Of a stretch of DNA of 64,000 bases, positions 41,754 to 49,995 are shown piece after piece. Each line of letters begins with the position of its first letter. Position 1 is the first letter of the stretch. The stretch is from DATLLN01 sp963809205 (lineage in GTDB: Bacteria > Actinomycetota > Thermoleophilia > Gaiellales > JAICJC01), in contig CAWEIS010000004.1 in the NCBI GenBank assembly GCA_963809205.1, positions 434,001-498,000 of the forward strand, written 5' to 3'. The translations under genes were made by a program, and so were the position numbers. The notes below the pieces were generated by a model. It ran no database searches and was not told the origin of the DNA. It saw only the letters and a program-made list of their open reading frames with translations.

Positions 41754-41770
41754 CTGAACGGACGCTGAAC
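41754..41770. promoter_or_regulatory. CTGAAC direct repeat, 11-bp spacing
   Basis: CTGAAC at 41754-41759 and 41765-41770 are exact copies with starts 11 bp apart, the usual geometry for OmpR-family regulators. The pair lies in the 123-bp divergent region between the secreted-protein gene (45 bp away) and the response-regulator gene (63 bp away), so it could control both. Confidence 0.55.
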
Positions 41771-41832
41771 CGCGGCATCCGGGTTTCTCGCGCCCCGCCG
41801 TGAGGCCCGTAAGATGGTCGTGGAGGTGTCAG

Positions 41833-42519
41833 ATGCGCGTACTGGTGGTCGAAGACGCGACCAGGCTCCGGGAGATCGTCCTGCGCCGGCTCCGCGAGCA
41901 GGGGTACGCCGCGGACGGGGCTGCCACCGCATCCGAGGCGCTGGCCCGGGCGACCGCGAGCCCCTACGACGCGATCGTGCTCGACCTGCGGCTGCCCGAC
42001 GCCGACGGGGTGGAGGTCTGCTCGCGCCTGCGCACCATGGGGTGCGGCTCTCCGGTGCTCATGCTGACCGCCCGCGACGCCGTCGCCGACCGGGTGGGCG
42101 GGCTGGATGCCGGCGCCGACGACTACATGACCAAGCCGTTCGAGTTCGACGAGCTGTTCGCCCGGTTGCGCGCGCTGACGCGGCGTGGCATCTCCGACCG
42201 CCCCGCCGACCTGCATGTTGGCGACCTGCACATCGATCCCGCGGCACGCACCGTTGCCAGGGGTGACGTCGACATCGACCTGACCGCGAGGGAGTTCGCG
42301 CTGCTCGAGTATCTGGTGCGCCACCGCGGCGTCGCGCTCGGGCGTGCCCGGATGATCGATGCCGTCTGGGACGGCACGTTCCACGGCGACCCCAACATCG
42401 TCGACGTCTACGTCAGCCGGCTGCGGGACAAGATCGACAGGCCGTTCGGCCGCACCACCCTGCAGACGGTGCGCGGCGTCGGCTACAGGCTCCAGGACGA
42501 TGCGCCGGATCTCGCTTAG
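41833..42519 (+). CDS. OmpR-family response regulator
   Basis: A protein of 228 residues. The receiver has VVEDATRLRE, phospho-Asp in IVLDLRLPDADG, and DYMTKPF; the C-terminal winged helix has LTAREFALLEYLVRHRGVAL and VYVSRLRDKID, with the ending TVRGVGYRL. GGAGG at 41822-41826 precedes ATG 41833. The kinase gene starts 20 bp before its stop, so the two are co-translated. Confidence 0.93.
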   Translation: MRVLVVEDATRLREIVLRRLREQGYAADGAATASEALARATASPYDAIVLDLRLPDADGVEVCSRLRTMGCGSPVLMLTARDAVADRVGGLDAGADDYMTKPFEFDELFARLRALTRRGISDRPADLHVGDLHIDPAARTVARGDVDIDLTAREFALLEYLVRHRGVALGRARMIDAVWDGTFHGDPNIVDVYVSRLRDKIDRPFGRTTLQTVRGVGYRLQDDAPDLA

Positions 42520-43825
42520 GGTTCGCCTGGCTCTGGCGTTCGCGGCGGGCATGGTGCTCGTCTCGGTGTTCGTCGCAGGCTTCGTCTACATCGAAGTGCG
42601 CAAGGATCTCCGCGAGTCGGTGCAGATGGGACTGGAGGCCCGTGCCAAGACCATCCGTGCGGATGCCGACGTGATCGACGAGCGGCCCGGCCTGATCGAC
42701 GCGGACGAAGCGTTCGCGCAGGTGCTGACGGCGGACGGACGGATCGACAGCTCCACGCGGTCGGTCGCCCACACGCCGCTCCTGGCCGCGTCGCGGCTCG
42801 CGGAGATCCGCCGGTCGACGTTCCTCGACCTGCGGCCGCCGGGGCTGGACTCGTCACGCGTGCTCGTCGTCCCGGCGGGCGACGGACGGTTCATCGTCGT
42901 GGGCGCCACGCTCAGCAACAGCCAGGAGGCGCTCTACAGGCTGCTCGAGCTGTTCGCCGTCGCGCTCCCGGTTGCCCTGATCGCCTCGTCGCTGATCGGC
43001 TGGTGGCTTGCCGGCCTCGCCCTGCGCCCGGTGTCGCGCATGATCGACGAGGCGGAGCGGATCTCGGCGCTCAATCCCGGACGCAGGCTGCCCGTGCCCG
43101 ACACCGATCCCGCGCTCGAGCGGCTGGCCCTGGCGCTGAACGCCACGCTCGACCGGCTGCAGGCGGCCTACGAACGCGAGCGGGCATTCGCCGACAATGC
43201 GAGCCACGAGCTGCGCACGCCGCTGACGGTGCTGAAGGCCGAGGTCGACTCGGCGCTGGCCGGGCCGCGGTCGGAGGCGGATCTCCGCGAGGCGCTGGTA
43301 TCCGCGTCGGCCGAGGTCGACCACCTCGTCCGCATCGCCGAGGGCCTGCTGGTGCTCGCACGTGCCAACGGCGGGGCGATCCCCACCCTGCGTACGGAGG
43401 CCAGGATCGACCATCTGGTCGAGGAGTGTCTGCGGCCGGCGCGCAGGCGGGCGGCCGAGCGCGGCGTGACCCTGCACTCGTCTGCGCCCGAGGCGTCGGT
43501 GCTGGTCGACCAGACGCGATTTCGCCAGGCGCTGGACAACGTCGTGGACAACGCGCTTCGGCACGTCGATCCCGGCGGCACGGTGCTCGTCACCGCGGCG
43601 GTCGACGACGGCACAGTGCGTATCACGGTCGACGATTCCGGGCCGGGGTTCGGGGCGCAGACGCTGGCCCACGCCTTTGAGCCGTTCAACCGGGTGCCGG
43701 ACGACGACGACGGCACCGGTCTGGGGATGGCGATCGCGGCGGCGATCGCCGAGGCCCACGGCGGCCGCGCCACCGCGGGCAACCGCCCACAGGGAGGCGC
43801 CCGGGTGACGCTGACCTTCGCGTGA
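42500..43825 (+). CDS. Sensor histidine kinase
   Basis: A protein of 441 residues with two transmembrane helices (about 8-30 and 150-175) around an outer sensor of about 115 residues. Then come a HAMP domain (LALRPVSRMIDEAERIS), HisKA with FADNASHELRTPLTVL, and HATPase boxes (NVVDNALRHVD, DSGPGFG, GTGLGMAIAAAI). It overlaps the regulator gene by 20 bp. The signal sensed is unknown. Confidence 0.93.
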   Translation: MRRISLRVRLALAFAAGMVLVSVFVAGFVYIEVRKDLRESVQMGLEARAKTIRADADVIDERPGLIDADEAFAQVLTADGRIDSSTRSVAHTPLLAASRLAEIRRSTFLDLRPPGLDSSRVLVVPAGDGRFIVVGATLSNSQEALYRLLELFAVALPVALIASSLIGWWLAGLALRPVSRMIDEAERISALNPGRRLPVPDTDPALERLALALNATLDRLQAAYERERAFADNASHELRTPLTVLKAEVDSALAGPRSEADLREALVSASAEVDHLVRIAEGLLVLARANGGAIPTLRTEARIDHLVEECLRPARRRAAERGVTLHSSAPEASVLVDQTRFRQALDNVVDNALRHVDPGGTVLVTAAVDDGTVRITVDDSGPGFGAQTLAHAFEPFNRVPDDDDGTGLGMAIAAAIAEAHGGRATAGNRPQGGARVTLTFA

Positions 43826-43828
43826 TCC

Positions 43829-44611
43829 TCAGGCAGCGATCTGCGGCGTCACGTCCTTTCGGGTGATCGCCAGGAAGGCGACGAGCGCCAGGATCGTGGT
43901 CAGGAAGACCACGCTGGTGGCGGTCGTGCCGACGCCCAGCCCGCCGTCTGCGCGGCTCTGCGAGAGGTAGTCGCCGATCGACGCACCCAGCGGTCGCGTC
44001 AGGATGTACGCCATCCAGAAGGCGGCGACCGCGTTCAGCCCGAATCGGTAGTGGGCGATGGCGACGACCACGATCAGCGAGCCGAACAGGAACGCGGACT
44101 GCGCGTACCCGACGCCGAACTGCTCGGCGACCAGGTCGCCGGCGGCGGTGCCCAGCGCGAACGTGAACAGGATGGCGGCCCAGTAGAAGGCCTCGCGCCG
44201 CGTGGTGTAGATGGTGTGGATCGAGAGCGTCCCCTCCTTCGCGTACCAGGCCGCGAAGGTGACCGCGAGCGCGATCGAGAACACCGCCGTCGTCAGCTCG
44301 AGGGCGACGCCGTAGTTGTCGGTCAGGTTGTCGGTGATCAGCGTGCCGGCGACGCTGATCACGACCACGGCCGACCAGTAGATGCCCGGCACGTACCCGG
44401 GCGCCCGGAACTGGAGCACCAGGATCGCGACCAGCAGCACGGCGGCGACCAGGGTGGTGCCGGTCAGGCCCAGCCCAAGCGTCTCGTTCAGATAGTCGGC
44501 GGCCGTCTCACCGACGGTGGTCGCCAGGACCTTGATCAGCCAGAAGAACACCGTGATCTCGGGCACCTTGTTGACCAGTGCCCGAGTGGTGGAAGCGGAC
44601 GTTGTCGTCAC
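43829..44611 (-). CDS. COG4705-like (DUF347-type) multi-pass membrane protein
   Basis: A protein of 260 residues with about eight transmembrane helices. Repeated segments such as KVPEITVFFWLIKVLATTVG and LGTAAGDLVAEQ, with GETAADYL, match the repeat pattern of COG4705 membrane proteins of unknown function, sometimes annotated as manganese-linked or stress proteins. GTG 44611 is chosen because AAGGAG lies 10 bases before it. The region upstream to 44828 shows no gene. It is convergent with the sensor kinase. Confidence 0.75.
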   Translation of the reverse strand: MTTTSASTTRALVNKVPEITVFFWLIKVLATTVGETAADYLNETLGLGLTGTTLVAAVLLVAILVLQFRAPGYVPGIYWSAVVVISVAGTLITDNLTDNYGVALELTTAVFSIALAVTFAAWYAKEGTLSIHTIYTTRREAFYWAAILFTFALGTAAGDLVAEQFGVGYAQSAFLFGSLIVVVAIAHYRFGLNAVAAFWMAYILTRPLGASIGDYLSQSRADGGLGVGTTATSVVFLTTILALVAFLAITRKDVTPQIAA

Positions 44612-44828
44612 GGAAGTGATGCTCCTTGTGAAAGTGACAGGGTGGTCACAAGATCGGAGCGGGCGGCCGGCGGCGCTCCCCCGTCCGTGCCAGGGCGTGC
44701 ACGTGGTCAGGTCGCTGTCAGGTTCCCGGTGCAACTCTGTAGGGGTCGAGCCAAGCGCGCGGGAACGATCCGTCCCCATTTCCGGAGCCCGTCTCCCGCG
44801 GAGCAGCGCTGCGGCTGGACTCACTGCG

Positions 44829-44854
44829 GGGCCGGGATCACCAGATCCCGGCCC
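44829..44854 (-). terminator. Stem-loop terminator after the leftward sensor kinase
   Basis: Arms GGGCCGGGATC (44829-44839) and GATCCCGGCCC (44844-44854) form a perfect 11-bp stem with a 4-base loop ACCA. It begins 10 bases beyond the stop of the leftward kinase gene. The rest of 44612-44828 shows nothing else I can assign. Confidence 0.75.
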
Positions 44855-44864
44855 TCGGTGCTTC

Positions 44865-46205
44865 TCAGGGGCGCGCGGGGATCCGCACGGTGAACGCGCC
44901 GGTCGGCCCCGGAGACGCCTCGACCGTGCCGCCGACCGACTCCGCCAGACGGCGCGCCAGGGCCAGACCGAGGCCCGCACCCGACCCGTCGATCGTGGCT
45001 CTGCCGCGGACGCCGGGCAGGAAGATCCGCTGAGTGTCCTCGGCGCTGACGCCCTCGCCGTCGTCGCCGATCGTGAAGACGACCGCCCGCTCGGCCCGGT
45101 CGATGCCGATCGTGGCTCGCGTTCGGGCGTGCCGGCAGGCATTGTCAACGACCGGCTGGAGGATCTGCGTGGTCAGCTCGAGGTTCGCTGCGACCTGCGC
45201 GTCGGCGCTTGCCGGCTCGATCGCAAGCTCGATGCCGTGGGCACGGGCCACCTCTGTGGCCGCACCGGTCGCCCGTTCGGCCGCCTCGAGCGCCGAGGCC
45301 GAGTCCTGCGTCGCGTCCGCGCCTGCGCGGGCGGCCGCCAGCAGCGTGTCGATGATCCGCGCCATCGTCCGCGCGTTCTGCTCGACCACGTCCAGCGCGG
45401 CGCGGTACTCCTCCTCGCTGCGCGTGCGCCGGAGCGCGAGCTCGGCCTCCGCGGCGATCCGCGCCAGCGGTGTCCGCAGCTCGTGCGAGATCTCCGCGGT
45501 CAGCCGCCGCTCACGCCGCAGTGCCGCCGCGTTGCGGTCGAGCAGCTGGTCGAGCGTGGCCGCCAGCTCCGTCAGCTCGTCGTACGGCCGGCCGAAGCCG
45601 AAGCGCTCGTCCAGATCGCGGTCGCTCCACGCCCTGGCCGACGCGGTCATGTCCGCCACCGGCCGCAGCGCGTGCGCCAGGATCGCCCGGGTGACCAGCG
45701 CGACGACGACGAGGACGATCAGCGACAGCACGACCGATGCGACCAACGCGGCCCGCTGCGCCTCCTCGTAGGGCTCGACCGAGACGGCAGCGACCACTGA
45801 GCCGATCCGCTGGCCGTTCTTGTCGAGCACGGGGACGGCGACCAGCCGGGTATCGCCGACGTCCGTCGTGCCGGCGCCGTCGCGGGCAAGCGCGGCCGCG
45901 TCGACGTCCAGGCCCGACGGAGCCGGGTGATCGACCGCCTCGCTTCCGGAATAGACCCACACCGTGTCGCCGGTGCGGCCGATCTGCGTGTTCTCGTCGT
46001 CCCTGACGACGCCGCCTTCGACCTTGAGCACCGTCCGCTCGGCCTCCGCCCGTGTCCGCGCCTGGTCGGTGGCGTTAGCGTCCAGCCGCTGCGCGAACAG
46101 CAGGTTGAAGGCGGCCACCAGGACGACCAGCGCGGCGCCGACCGACACGACGGTGGTCAGCAGCAGCCGGCTGCGGATCGAGCGTGGCCGCAGCCGGTGG
46201 ATCAT
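44865..46205 (-). CDS. Sensor histidine kinase
   Basis: A protein of 446 residues with a first transmembrane helix at about 15-38, an outer sensor domain (about 40-150), and a second helix at about 153-175 (LVASVVLSLIVLVVVALV). This is followed by HAMP, HisKA (LTAEISHELRTPLARI) and HATPase (PVVDNACRHAR, DDGEGVS, GSGAGLGLALARR). The start overlaps the stop of its regulator (ATGA), and the pair reads leftward. Signal unknown. Confidence 0.93.
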   Translation of the reverse strand: MIHRLRPRSIRSRLLLTTVVSVGAALVVLVAAFNLLFAQRLDANATDQARTRAEAERTVLKVEGGVVRDDENTQIGRTGDTVWVYSGSEAVDHPAPSGLDVDAAALARDGAGTTDVGDTRLVAVPVLDKNGQRIGSVVAAVSVEPYEEAQRAALVASVVLSLIVLVVVALVTRAILAHALRPVADMTASARAWSDRDLDERFGFGRPYDELTELAATLDQLLDRNAAALRRERRLTAEISHELRTPLARIAAEAELALRRTRSEEEYRAALDVVEQNARTMARIIDTLLAAARAGADATQDSASALEAAERATGAATEVARAHGIELAIEPASADAQVAANLELTTQILQPVVDNACRHARTRATIGIDRAERAVVFTIGDDGEGVSAEDTQRIFLPGVRGRATIDGSGAGLGLALARRLAESVGGTVEASPGPTGAFTVRIPARP

Positions 46206-46867
46206 CTCAGCGAATAGCCGACGCCGTGCACCGTTGCCAGTTCGGGCGCGCCGGGCATCGCCCGGATCTTGCGCCTGAGGCGGGCGATGTAGGCGTCGAG
46301 TGTGTTGTCGTGGACGATGGCGCCGTGCGGCCAGCCGGCACCCACGAGCTCGGCGCGGCGCACGACCTCACCGCCGCGCGCGGCCAGCAGTGCGAGCAAC
46401 CGGTACTCGGTCGGCGTCAGCGGCACCGACTCGCCGCCGAAGTGCGCCGCGTGGTCGAGCGGATCGACGTGCAGCCGCCCGTCGCCGGCGCCCGGCACGG
46501 CGTTGCGCCGGAGCAGGGCCCGCAGGCGGGCGACCAGCTCCGCGAACGCGAAGGGCTTGGTCAGGTAGTCGTCGCCGCCCGCCGCGAAGCCGGACAGCCG
46601 GTCGGGCAGCGCGTCGCGGGCCGTCAGGAACACGACCGGCGCGGTGATTCCCCGTGCCCGCAGGGCGTGGCACAGGTCGCGGCCGTCCGCGTCGGGCAGG
46701 CCGATGTCGATGATCAGCCCGTCCGGTGACTCCCGCTCCACGAACTCCAGAAACAGGGCGGCGGTCGGTGCCAGCCGGCATTCGAACCCCTCCTCGCGGA
46801 GGCCGCGCTGTACCGCGTCGCCGAGTTGCGGGTCGTCTTCTGCGATCAGGATGCGCTGCCCGGTCAC
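46202..46867 (-). CDS. OmpR-family response regulator
   Basis: A protein of 221 residues with receiver motifs IAEDD, phospho-Asp in LIIDIGLPDADG, and DYLTKPF; its winged helix has LTPTEYRLLALLAARGGEVV and ends TVHGVGYSL. GTG 46867 gives the normal N-terminus (TGQRILIAEDD). A CCTGA(A)C direct repeat lies 44 bp upstream and is a likely autoregulatory site. It is divergent from the ZIP transporter gene. Confidence 0.92.
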   Translation of the reverse strand: MTGQRILIAEDDPQLGDAVQRGLREEGFECRLAPTAALFLEFVERESPDGLIIDIGLPDADGRDLCHALRARGITAPVVFLTARDALPDRLSGFAAGGDDYLTKPFAFAELVARLRALLRRNAVPGAGDGRLHVDPLDHAAHFGGESVPLTPTEYRLLALLAARGGEVVRRAELVGAGWPHGAIVHDNTLDAYIARLRRKIRAMPGAPELATVHGVGYSLR

Positions 46868-46910
46868 CAGCGAAGTATCGCATCGGTTGCGGGCGCTCCG
46901 GGCCCTCCAG

Positions 46911-46929
46911 ACCTGACGAAAACCTGAAC
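46911..46929. promoter_or_regulatory. ACCTGA direct repeat, 11-bp spacing
   Basis: ACCTGAC (46911) and ACCTGAAC (46922) start exactly 11 bp apart, as expected for an OmpR-family regulator, 44 bp upstream of the leftward response regulator. The core CCTGAAC is the same as in the repeat beside the other two-component system at 41754. Confidence 0.5.
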
Positions 46930-46981
46930 GAGCGAGGTTGCCGGTTGCGGCCGCGGCGAACACGACTTAGGCTGCCCGAAG

Positions 46982-46995
46982 TTAGGTCGACCTAA
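46982..46995 (+). promoter_or_regulatory. TTAGGTCGACCTAA operator-like palindrome before the ZIP gene
   Basis: A perfect 14-bp palindrome, half-sites TTAGGT and ACCTAA. These half-sites are those of DtxR/IdeR/MntR-family iron and manganese repressors, although the 19-bp IdeR box has wider spacing. It ends 10 bp before GTG 47006 and abuts the AAGGAG ribosome-binding site, so bound repressor would block expression. A further half-site-like TTAGG lies just upstream (46967). Confidence 0.65.
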
Positions 46996-47005
46996 GGAGC
47001 GTGGG

Positions 47006-47863
47006 GTGAGCGGAGCAGAGACGACGGTGCTGGGAGCGATCGCGGGAGCGACGATCTTCCTCGGGCTACCGCTGGGCCGCGTCCAGCAGCTGTCCCCACG
47101 CGTCCGGAATTTCCTCGCCGCCCTCTCCGCCGGCATCCTGCTGTTCATCTTCTGGGACGTCACCGGCGCCGCCGCGGAGATGGTCGAGAACGCCCTGCTG
47201 GGCGCCAAGGACGGCGGCTCCTGGGGCCGCTTCCTGGTGTTCGCCGTGATGGGCGCGGGCGGGCTGGCGCTGGGCGCGCTGAGCCTCGCCTGGCTGGAGC
47301 GGGCCATGCTCCGCCACCGGCCGCTTCCGCCGATGTCGGGCGGCAGCGTCGACACGCTGCCGGCGGGCGTGATGGGCGTCGACCCGGCCGCCGTGGCCGA
47401 GCAGGCGCGGCGCGCGGCGCTGGCACTCGGCATGCTGATCGCGATCGGCATCGGCGTGCACAACTTCTCGGAGGGCCTGGCCATCGGCGTCGCCTCCAAG
47501 TCCGGCGAGATAGCGCTCGCCGGCACTCTGATCATCGGCTTCGCCCTGCACAACGCGACCGAGGGCTTCGGCATCGTCGGGCCGCTCCAGGGCACCCGGC
47601 CGACGTGGCGGTGGCTGATCCTGGCCGGCGTGATCGGCGGCGGTCCCACGTTCCTGGGAACGATGGTCGGCTACCGGGTGTCGTCCGAGCCGCTCGAGCT
47701 CGCCTTCCTGGCGGTGGCCGCGGGCGCGATCCTGTTCGTGATCGGCGAGCTGTGGACGGGCGCCGTCCGCCGGGCCGGCCGCAACCTGGTGTTGTCCGGG
47801 ATCATCGGCGGCTTCCTGCTCGGCTTCGCCACCGATCTCGTCCTGGTCTACGCCGGCGCCTGA
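47006..47863 (+). CDS. ZIP-family metal transporter
   Basis: A protein of 285 residues with about eight transmembrane helices. The metal-site helices IGVHNFSEGLAIG and FALHNATEGFGI contain the HNxxEG motifs of ZIP transporters. A short loop with a few His (LRHRPLPPMSGG) lies between helices 3 and 4. It would move Zn, Fe or Mn ions into the cytoplasm. GTG 47006 follows AAGGAG. The upstream palindrome and the manganese riboswitch of the next gene favour manganese or iron, but substrate is inference. Confidence 0.88.
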   Translation: MSGAETTVLGAIAGATIFLGLPLGRVQQLSPRVRNFLAALSAGILLFIFWDVTGAAAEMVENALLGAKDGGSWGRFLVFAVMGAGGLALGALSLAWLERAMLRHRPLPPMSGGSVDTLPAGVMGVDPAAVAEQARRAALALGMLIAIGIGVHNFSEGLAIGVASKSGEIALAGTLIIGFALHNATEGFGIVGPLQGTRPTWRWLILAGVIGGGPTFLGTMVGYRVSSEPLELAFLAVAAGAILFVIGELWTGAVRRAGRNLVLSGIIGGFLLGFATDLVLVYAGA

Positions 47864-47924
47864 ACCATTGACGGCGGATGTGGACGGCGTTGCCCGTCCT
47901 ATCGGCCGTGGCTAGGGTGGGCAT

Positions 47925-48014
47925 GAAGGGGAGTACCCCACGACGGCGTCGTCGTCATTCCGGCTCGCTCGGCGGGCCCGGCGGCACCGGCCCTCCGCGG
48001 CGGGGAAGACCTTC
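47925..48014 (+). promoter_or_regulatory. yybP-ykoY (manganese) riboswitch aptamer
   Basis: The leader of the TerC gene contains the conserved landmarks of the Mn2+ riboswitch in order: GGGGAGTA (47928-47935), GTCGTCATTCCGG in the opposing loop region (47949-47962), and GGGGAAGACCTT (48002-48013). P1 forms between GAAGG (47925-47929) and CCTTC (48010-48014). Intervening G+C-rich arms can form the two stacked helices. This riboswitch class typically controls Mn exporters, including TerC-type proteins, as found here. Confidence 0.85.
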
Positions 48015-48033
48015 GGCAGATTCGAGCCGAAGG
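48010..48033 (+). promoter_or_regulatory. Alternative hairpin that can sequester the terC Shine-Dalgarno
   Basis: CCTTCGGC (48010-48017) pairs perfectly with GCCGAAGG (48026-48033) around an 8-base loop. Its 5' arm contains the whole P1 3' strand of the riboswitch, so the two pairings exclude each other. Its 3' arm runs into the AGGGAG ribosome-binding site (48031-48036) of GTG 48041. Predicted logic: no Mn, hairpin forms, translation off; Mn bound, P1 forms, site freed, translation on. Confidence 0.7.
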
Positions 48034-48040
48034 GAGCCTC

Positions 48041-48967
48041 GTGGCGACGGAATGGATCGTGTGGGGCGCGGTGATCGCGGCCGCTGGGGCCATGCTCGCG
48101 TTCGATCTGCGCTTCGGGCCGGGCGAGGGATCCTCGCTGCGGTCGGCTGTCGCATGGAGCATCGGCTGGGTGGTCGTCGGCGTCGCCGTCGCGCTGCCCG
48201 TGTGGGCGGTGCGCGGCGGTGAGGCAGCCGGCGAGTACGTAACCGGCTACGCGATCGAGCGCAGCCTGTCGCTGGACAACGTGTTCGTGTTCGCGGTGAT
48301 CTTCACCGCGCTGGCGGTGCCAGCTGCGCTGCGGCCACCCGCGTTGACGTTCGGGATCGGTGCCGCGCTCCTTCTGCGCGCCGTGTTCATCGCCGCCGGC
48401 GCGGCCCTGCTCGCGGTGGCCGGCTGGGTGGTCTACCCGCTTGGCGTGTTCCTGATCGTGACCGGGATCCACATCGCCCGGCGATCGGACGCCAGCGGCG
48501 ACGGCGGCAGGGTGCTGGCCGTCGTTCGCCGCGTGCTGCCGCTGACCGATCGCTACGACGGCCGGTCGCTGGTGCGGCGTGAGGATGGCCGACTGCGTGC
48601 GACCCCGCTCGCCGCAGCGCTGCTGGCGCTCGCTCTGGCGGACGTGGCCTTCGCCGTCGACTCCATCCCGGCCGTGTTCGCCGTCACCCGCGACCCGCTC
48701 GTCGTCCTCGTGGCCAACGCCACCGCGCTGGTCGGCCTGCGCCAGCTGTACGTCGTGCTCGAGGCGATGCGATCGCGCTTCGAATACCTCCACCTCGGCC
48801 TGGGTGCGGTGCTGGTCGTGGTCGGCGCCAAGATGGCGCTGGCGGACGTCTACCACCTCCCGGCCTGGGCATCCCTGGTCGTCATCGTCGGCATCCTCGC
48901 GGCCGCCGTCACCGCCTCGCTGCGAATGACCCCCGCGTCCCCCCTCCGCGAAAGGCAGCTCTCGTGA
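48041..48967 (+). CDS. TerC-family membrane protein, probable manganese exporter
   Basis: A protein of 308 residues with about eight to nine transmembrane helices. The TerC metal-site signatures are present: ERSLSLDNVFVFAVIF in one half and LADVAFAVDSIPAVFAVTRD in the other. TerC/Alx proteins export Mn2+, in some cases to load secreted enzymes. GTG 48041 is preceded by AGGGAG, which is tied to the riboswitch hairpin. The stop overlaps the next gene (GTGA). Confidence 0.9.
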   Translation: MATEWIVWGAVIAAAGAMLAFDLRFGPGEGSSLRSAVAWSIGWVVVGVAVALPVWAVRGGEAAGEYVTGYAIERSLSLDNVFVFAVIFTALAVPAALRPPALTFGIGAALLLRAVFIAAGAALLAVAGWVVYPLGVFLIVTGIHIARRSDASGDGGRVLAVVRRVLPLTDRYDGRSLVRREDGRLRATPLAAALLALALADVAFAVDSIPAVFAVTRDPLVVLVANATALVGLRQLYVVLEAMRSRFEYLHLGLGAVLVVVGAKMALADVYHLPAWASLVVIVGILAAAVTASLRMTPASPLRERQLS

Positions 48968-49995
48968 ACCTGACACCCGAGTCCATCCGCGCCATCGACG
49001 CCATCGCCGATCCGGTCGGCGTCCTCTCGCTCTACGGCGACGGGCCCGCGGCCGCCACGCGCCGCAGCCCGGCCGACCGCGCCCTAGCGCTGCGCCGCCG
49101 GCTGCAGCGCGTCGAGGCAGGCCTGCGGGAGGCCGGGACCGCCGCCCTCGCCGACCGCTACCGCCGCTGGCTGCCGCGCATCGAGTCGCAGCTGTTCCGG
49201 CTGGCGCACGCGTCGTCGCCCGGCGCCGCGGTGTTCCTGCCGCTCAGCTCGGGCCGACCGCTGCGCGTCGACCTGCCGATGCCAGTGGGCGAGCACGCCC
49301 GGCTCGAGCCGACCGGCCACGTGATGCCGCTGGTCGCCGCCCACGACGAGGGCAGGCCGGCCGGCGTGGTGGTTGCCCGCCGCTCGTCGGTGCAGGTGCT
49401 CGAGTGGCGGCAGGGCCGGATCGACGAGGAGCTCGAGATGCCCATCCCCAGCCGGGCTCGTGGATCCGATCGTCATCGCTGGGGCGGCCGCGGCTACCGG
49501 ATCGACGCGGTCGCCGAGGGGCTGCGCCGGGTGGTCGAGCAGCGGGGCTGGCGGCGCCTGCTGATCGCGGGCGACCCGCGGCTTCGCTCGGCGGTGGCCT
49601 GCGGCCGCCCGCTCCGCCACGACGTCGAGGTGCGCACGCTGGCCTGCGAGCTCGAGGGCATGTCCGCCGACCTGGCCGTCAGCGTCGCCGCCGACCTGGA
49701 CGCCGCGCAGCGGCAGTACGAGTGGCGGCTGGTCGAGCGTGTGCTCGACGCCGCGCTCTACGACCAGTCCGCGGTGCTCGGCGCCGACGCCGTCGTCGCG
49801 GCGCTCGAGCTGGGCCTGGTCGAGCATCTGGTGATCGACCCCAGCCGGGTGGCGTCGGACGCGCCGCCGCCGCGCACGGCGGCCGCCGAGCGGATGGCAG
49901 AGCTGGCGCTCGCCTCGGGCGCGGAGATCACGCCGCTCGAGGGCACCGGCGCCCGGCTGGCCGACGTGGGAGGCGTGGCCGCGCTGCTCCGCTAG
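48964..49995 (+). CDS. VLRF1/aeRF1-type peptide-release factor-like protein
   Basis: A protein of 343 residues of the bacterial eRF1-like group related to eukaryotic Vms1/ANKZF1. An N-terminal coiled region precedes VFLPLSSGRPLRVDLPMPVG and the variable loop region (PSRARGSDRHRWGGRGYRID, about 162-181). After that comes a RNaseH/eRF1 domain-3-like C-terminus (ACELEGMSADLAVSVAA, LGLVEHLVIDPSR). These proteins are predicted to cleave peptidyl-tRNA on stalled ribosomes. It overlaps terC by 4 bp and so should be under the same manganese riboswitch. No GGQ motif is present. Confidence 0.7.
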   Translation: MNLTPESIRAIDAIADPVGVLSLYGDGPAAATRRSPADRALALRRRLQRVEAGLREAGTAALADRYRRWLPRIESQLFRLAHASSPGAAVFLPLSSGRPLRVDLPMPVGEHARLEPTGHVMPLVAAHDEGRPAGVVVARRSSVQVLEWRQGRIDEELEMPIPSRARGSDRHRWGGRGYRIDAVAEGLRRVVEQRGWRRLLIAGDPRLRSAVACGRPLRHDVEVRTLACELEGMSADLAVSVAADLDAAQRQYEWRLVERVLDAALYDQSAVLGADAVVAALELGLVEHLVIDPSRVASDAPPPRTAAAERMAELALASGAEITPLEGTGARLADVGGVAALLR

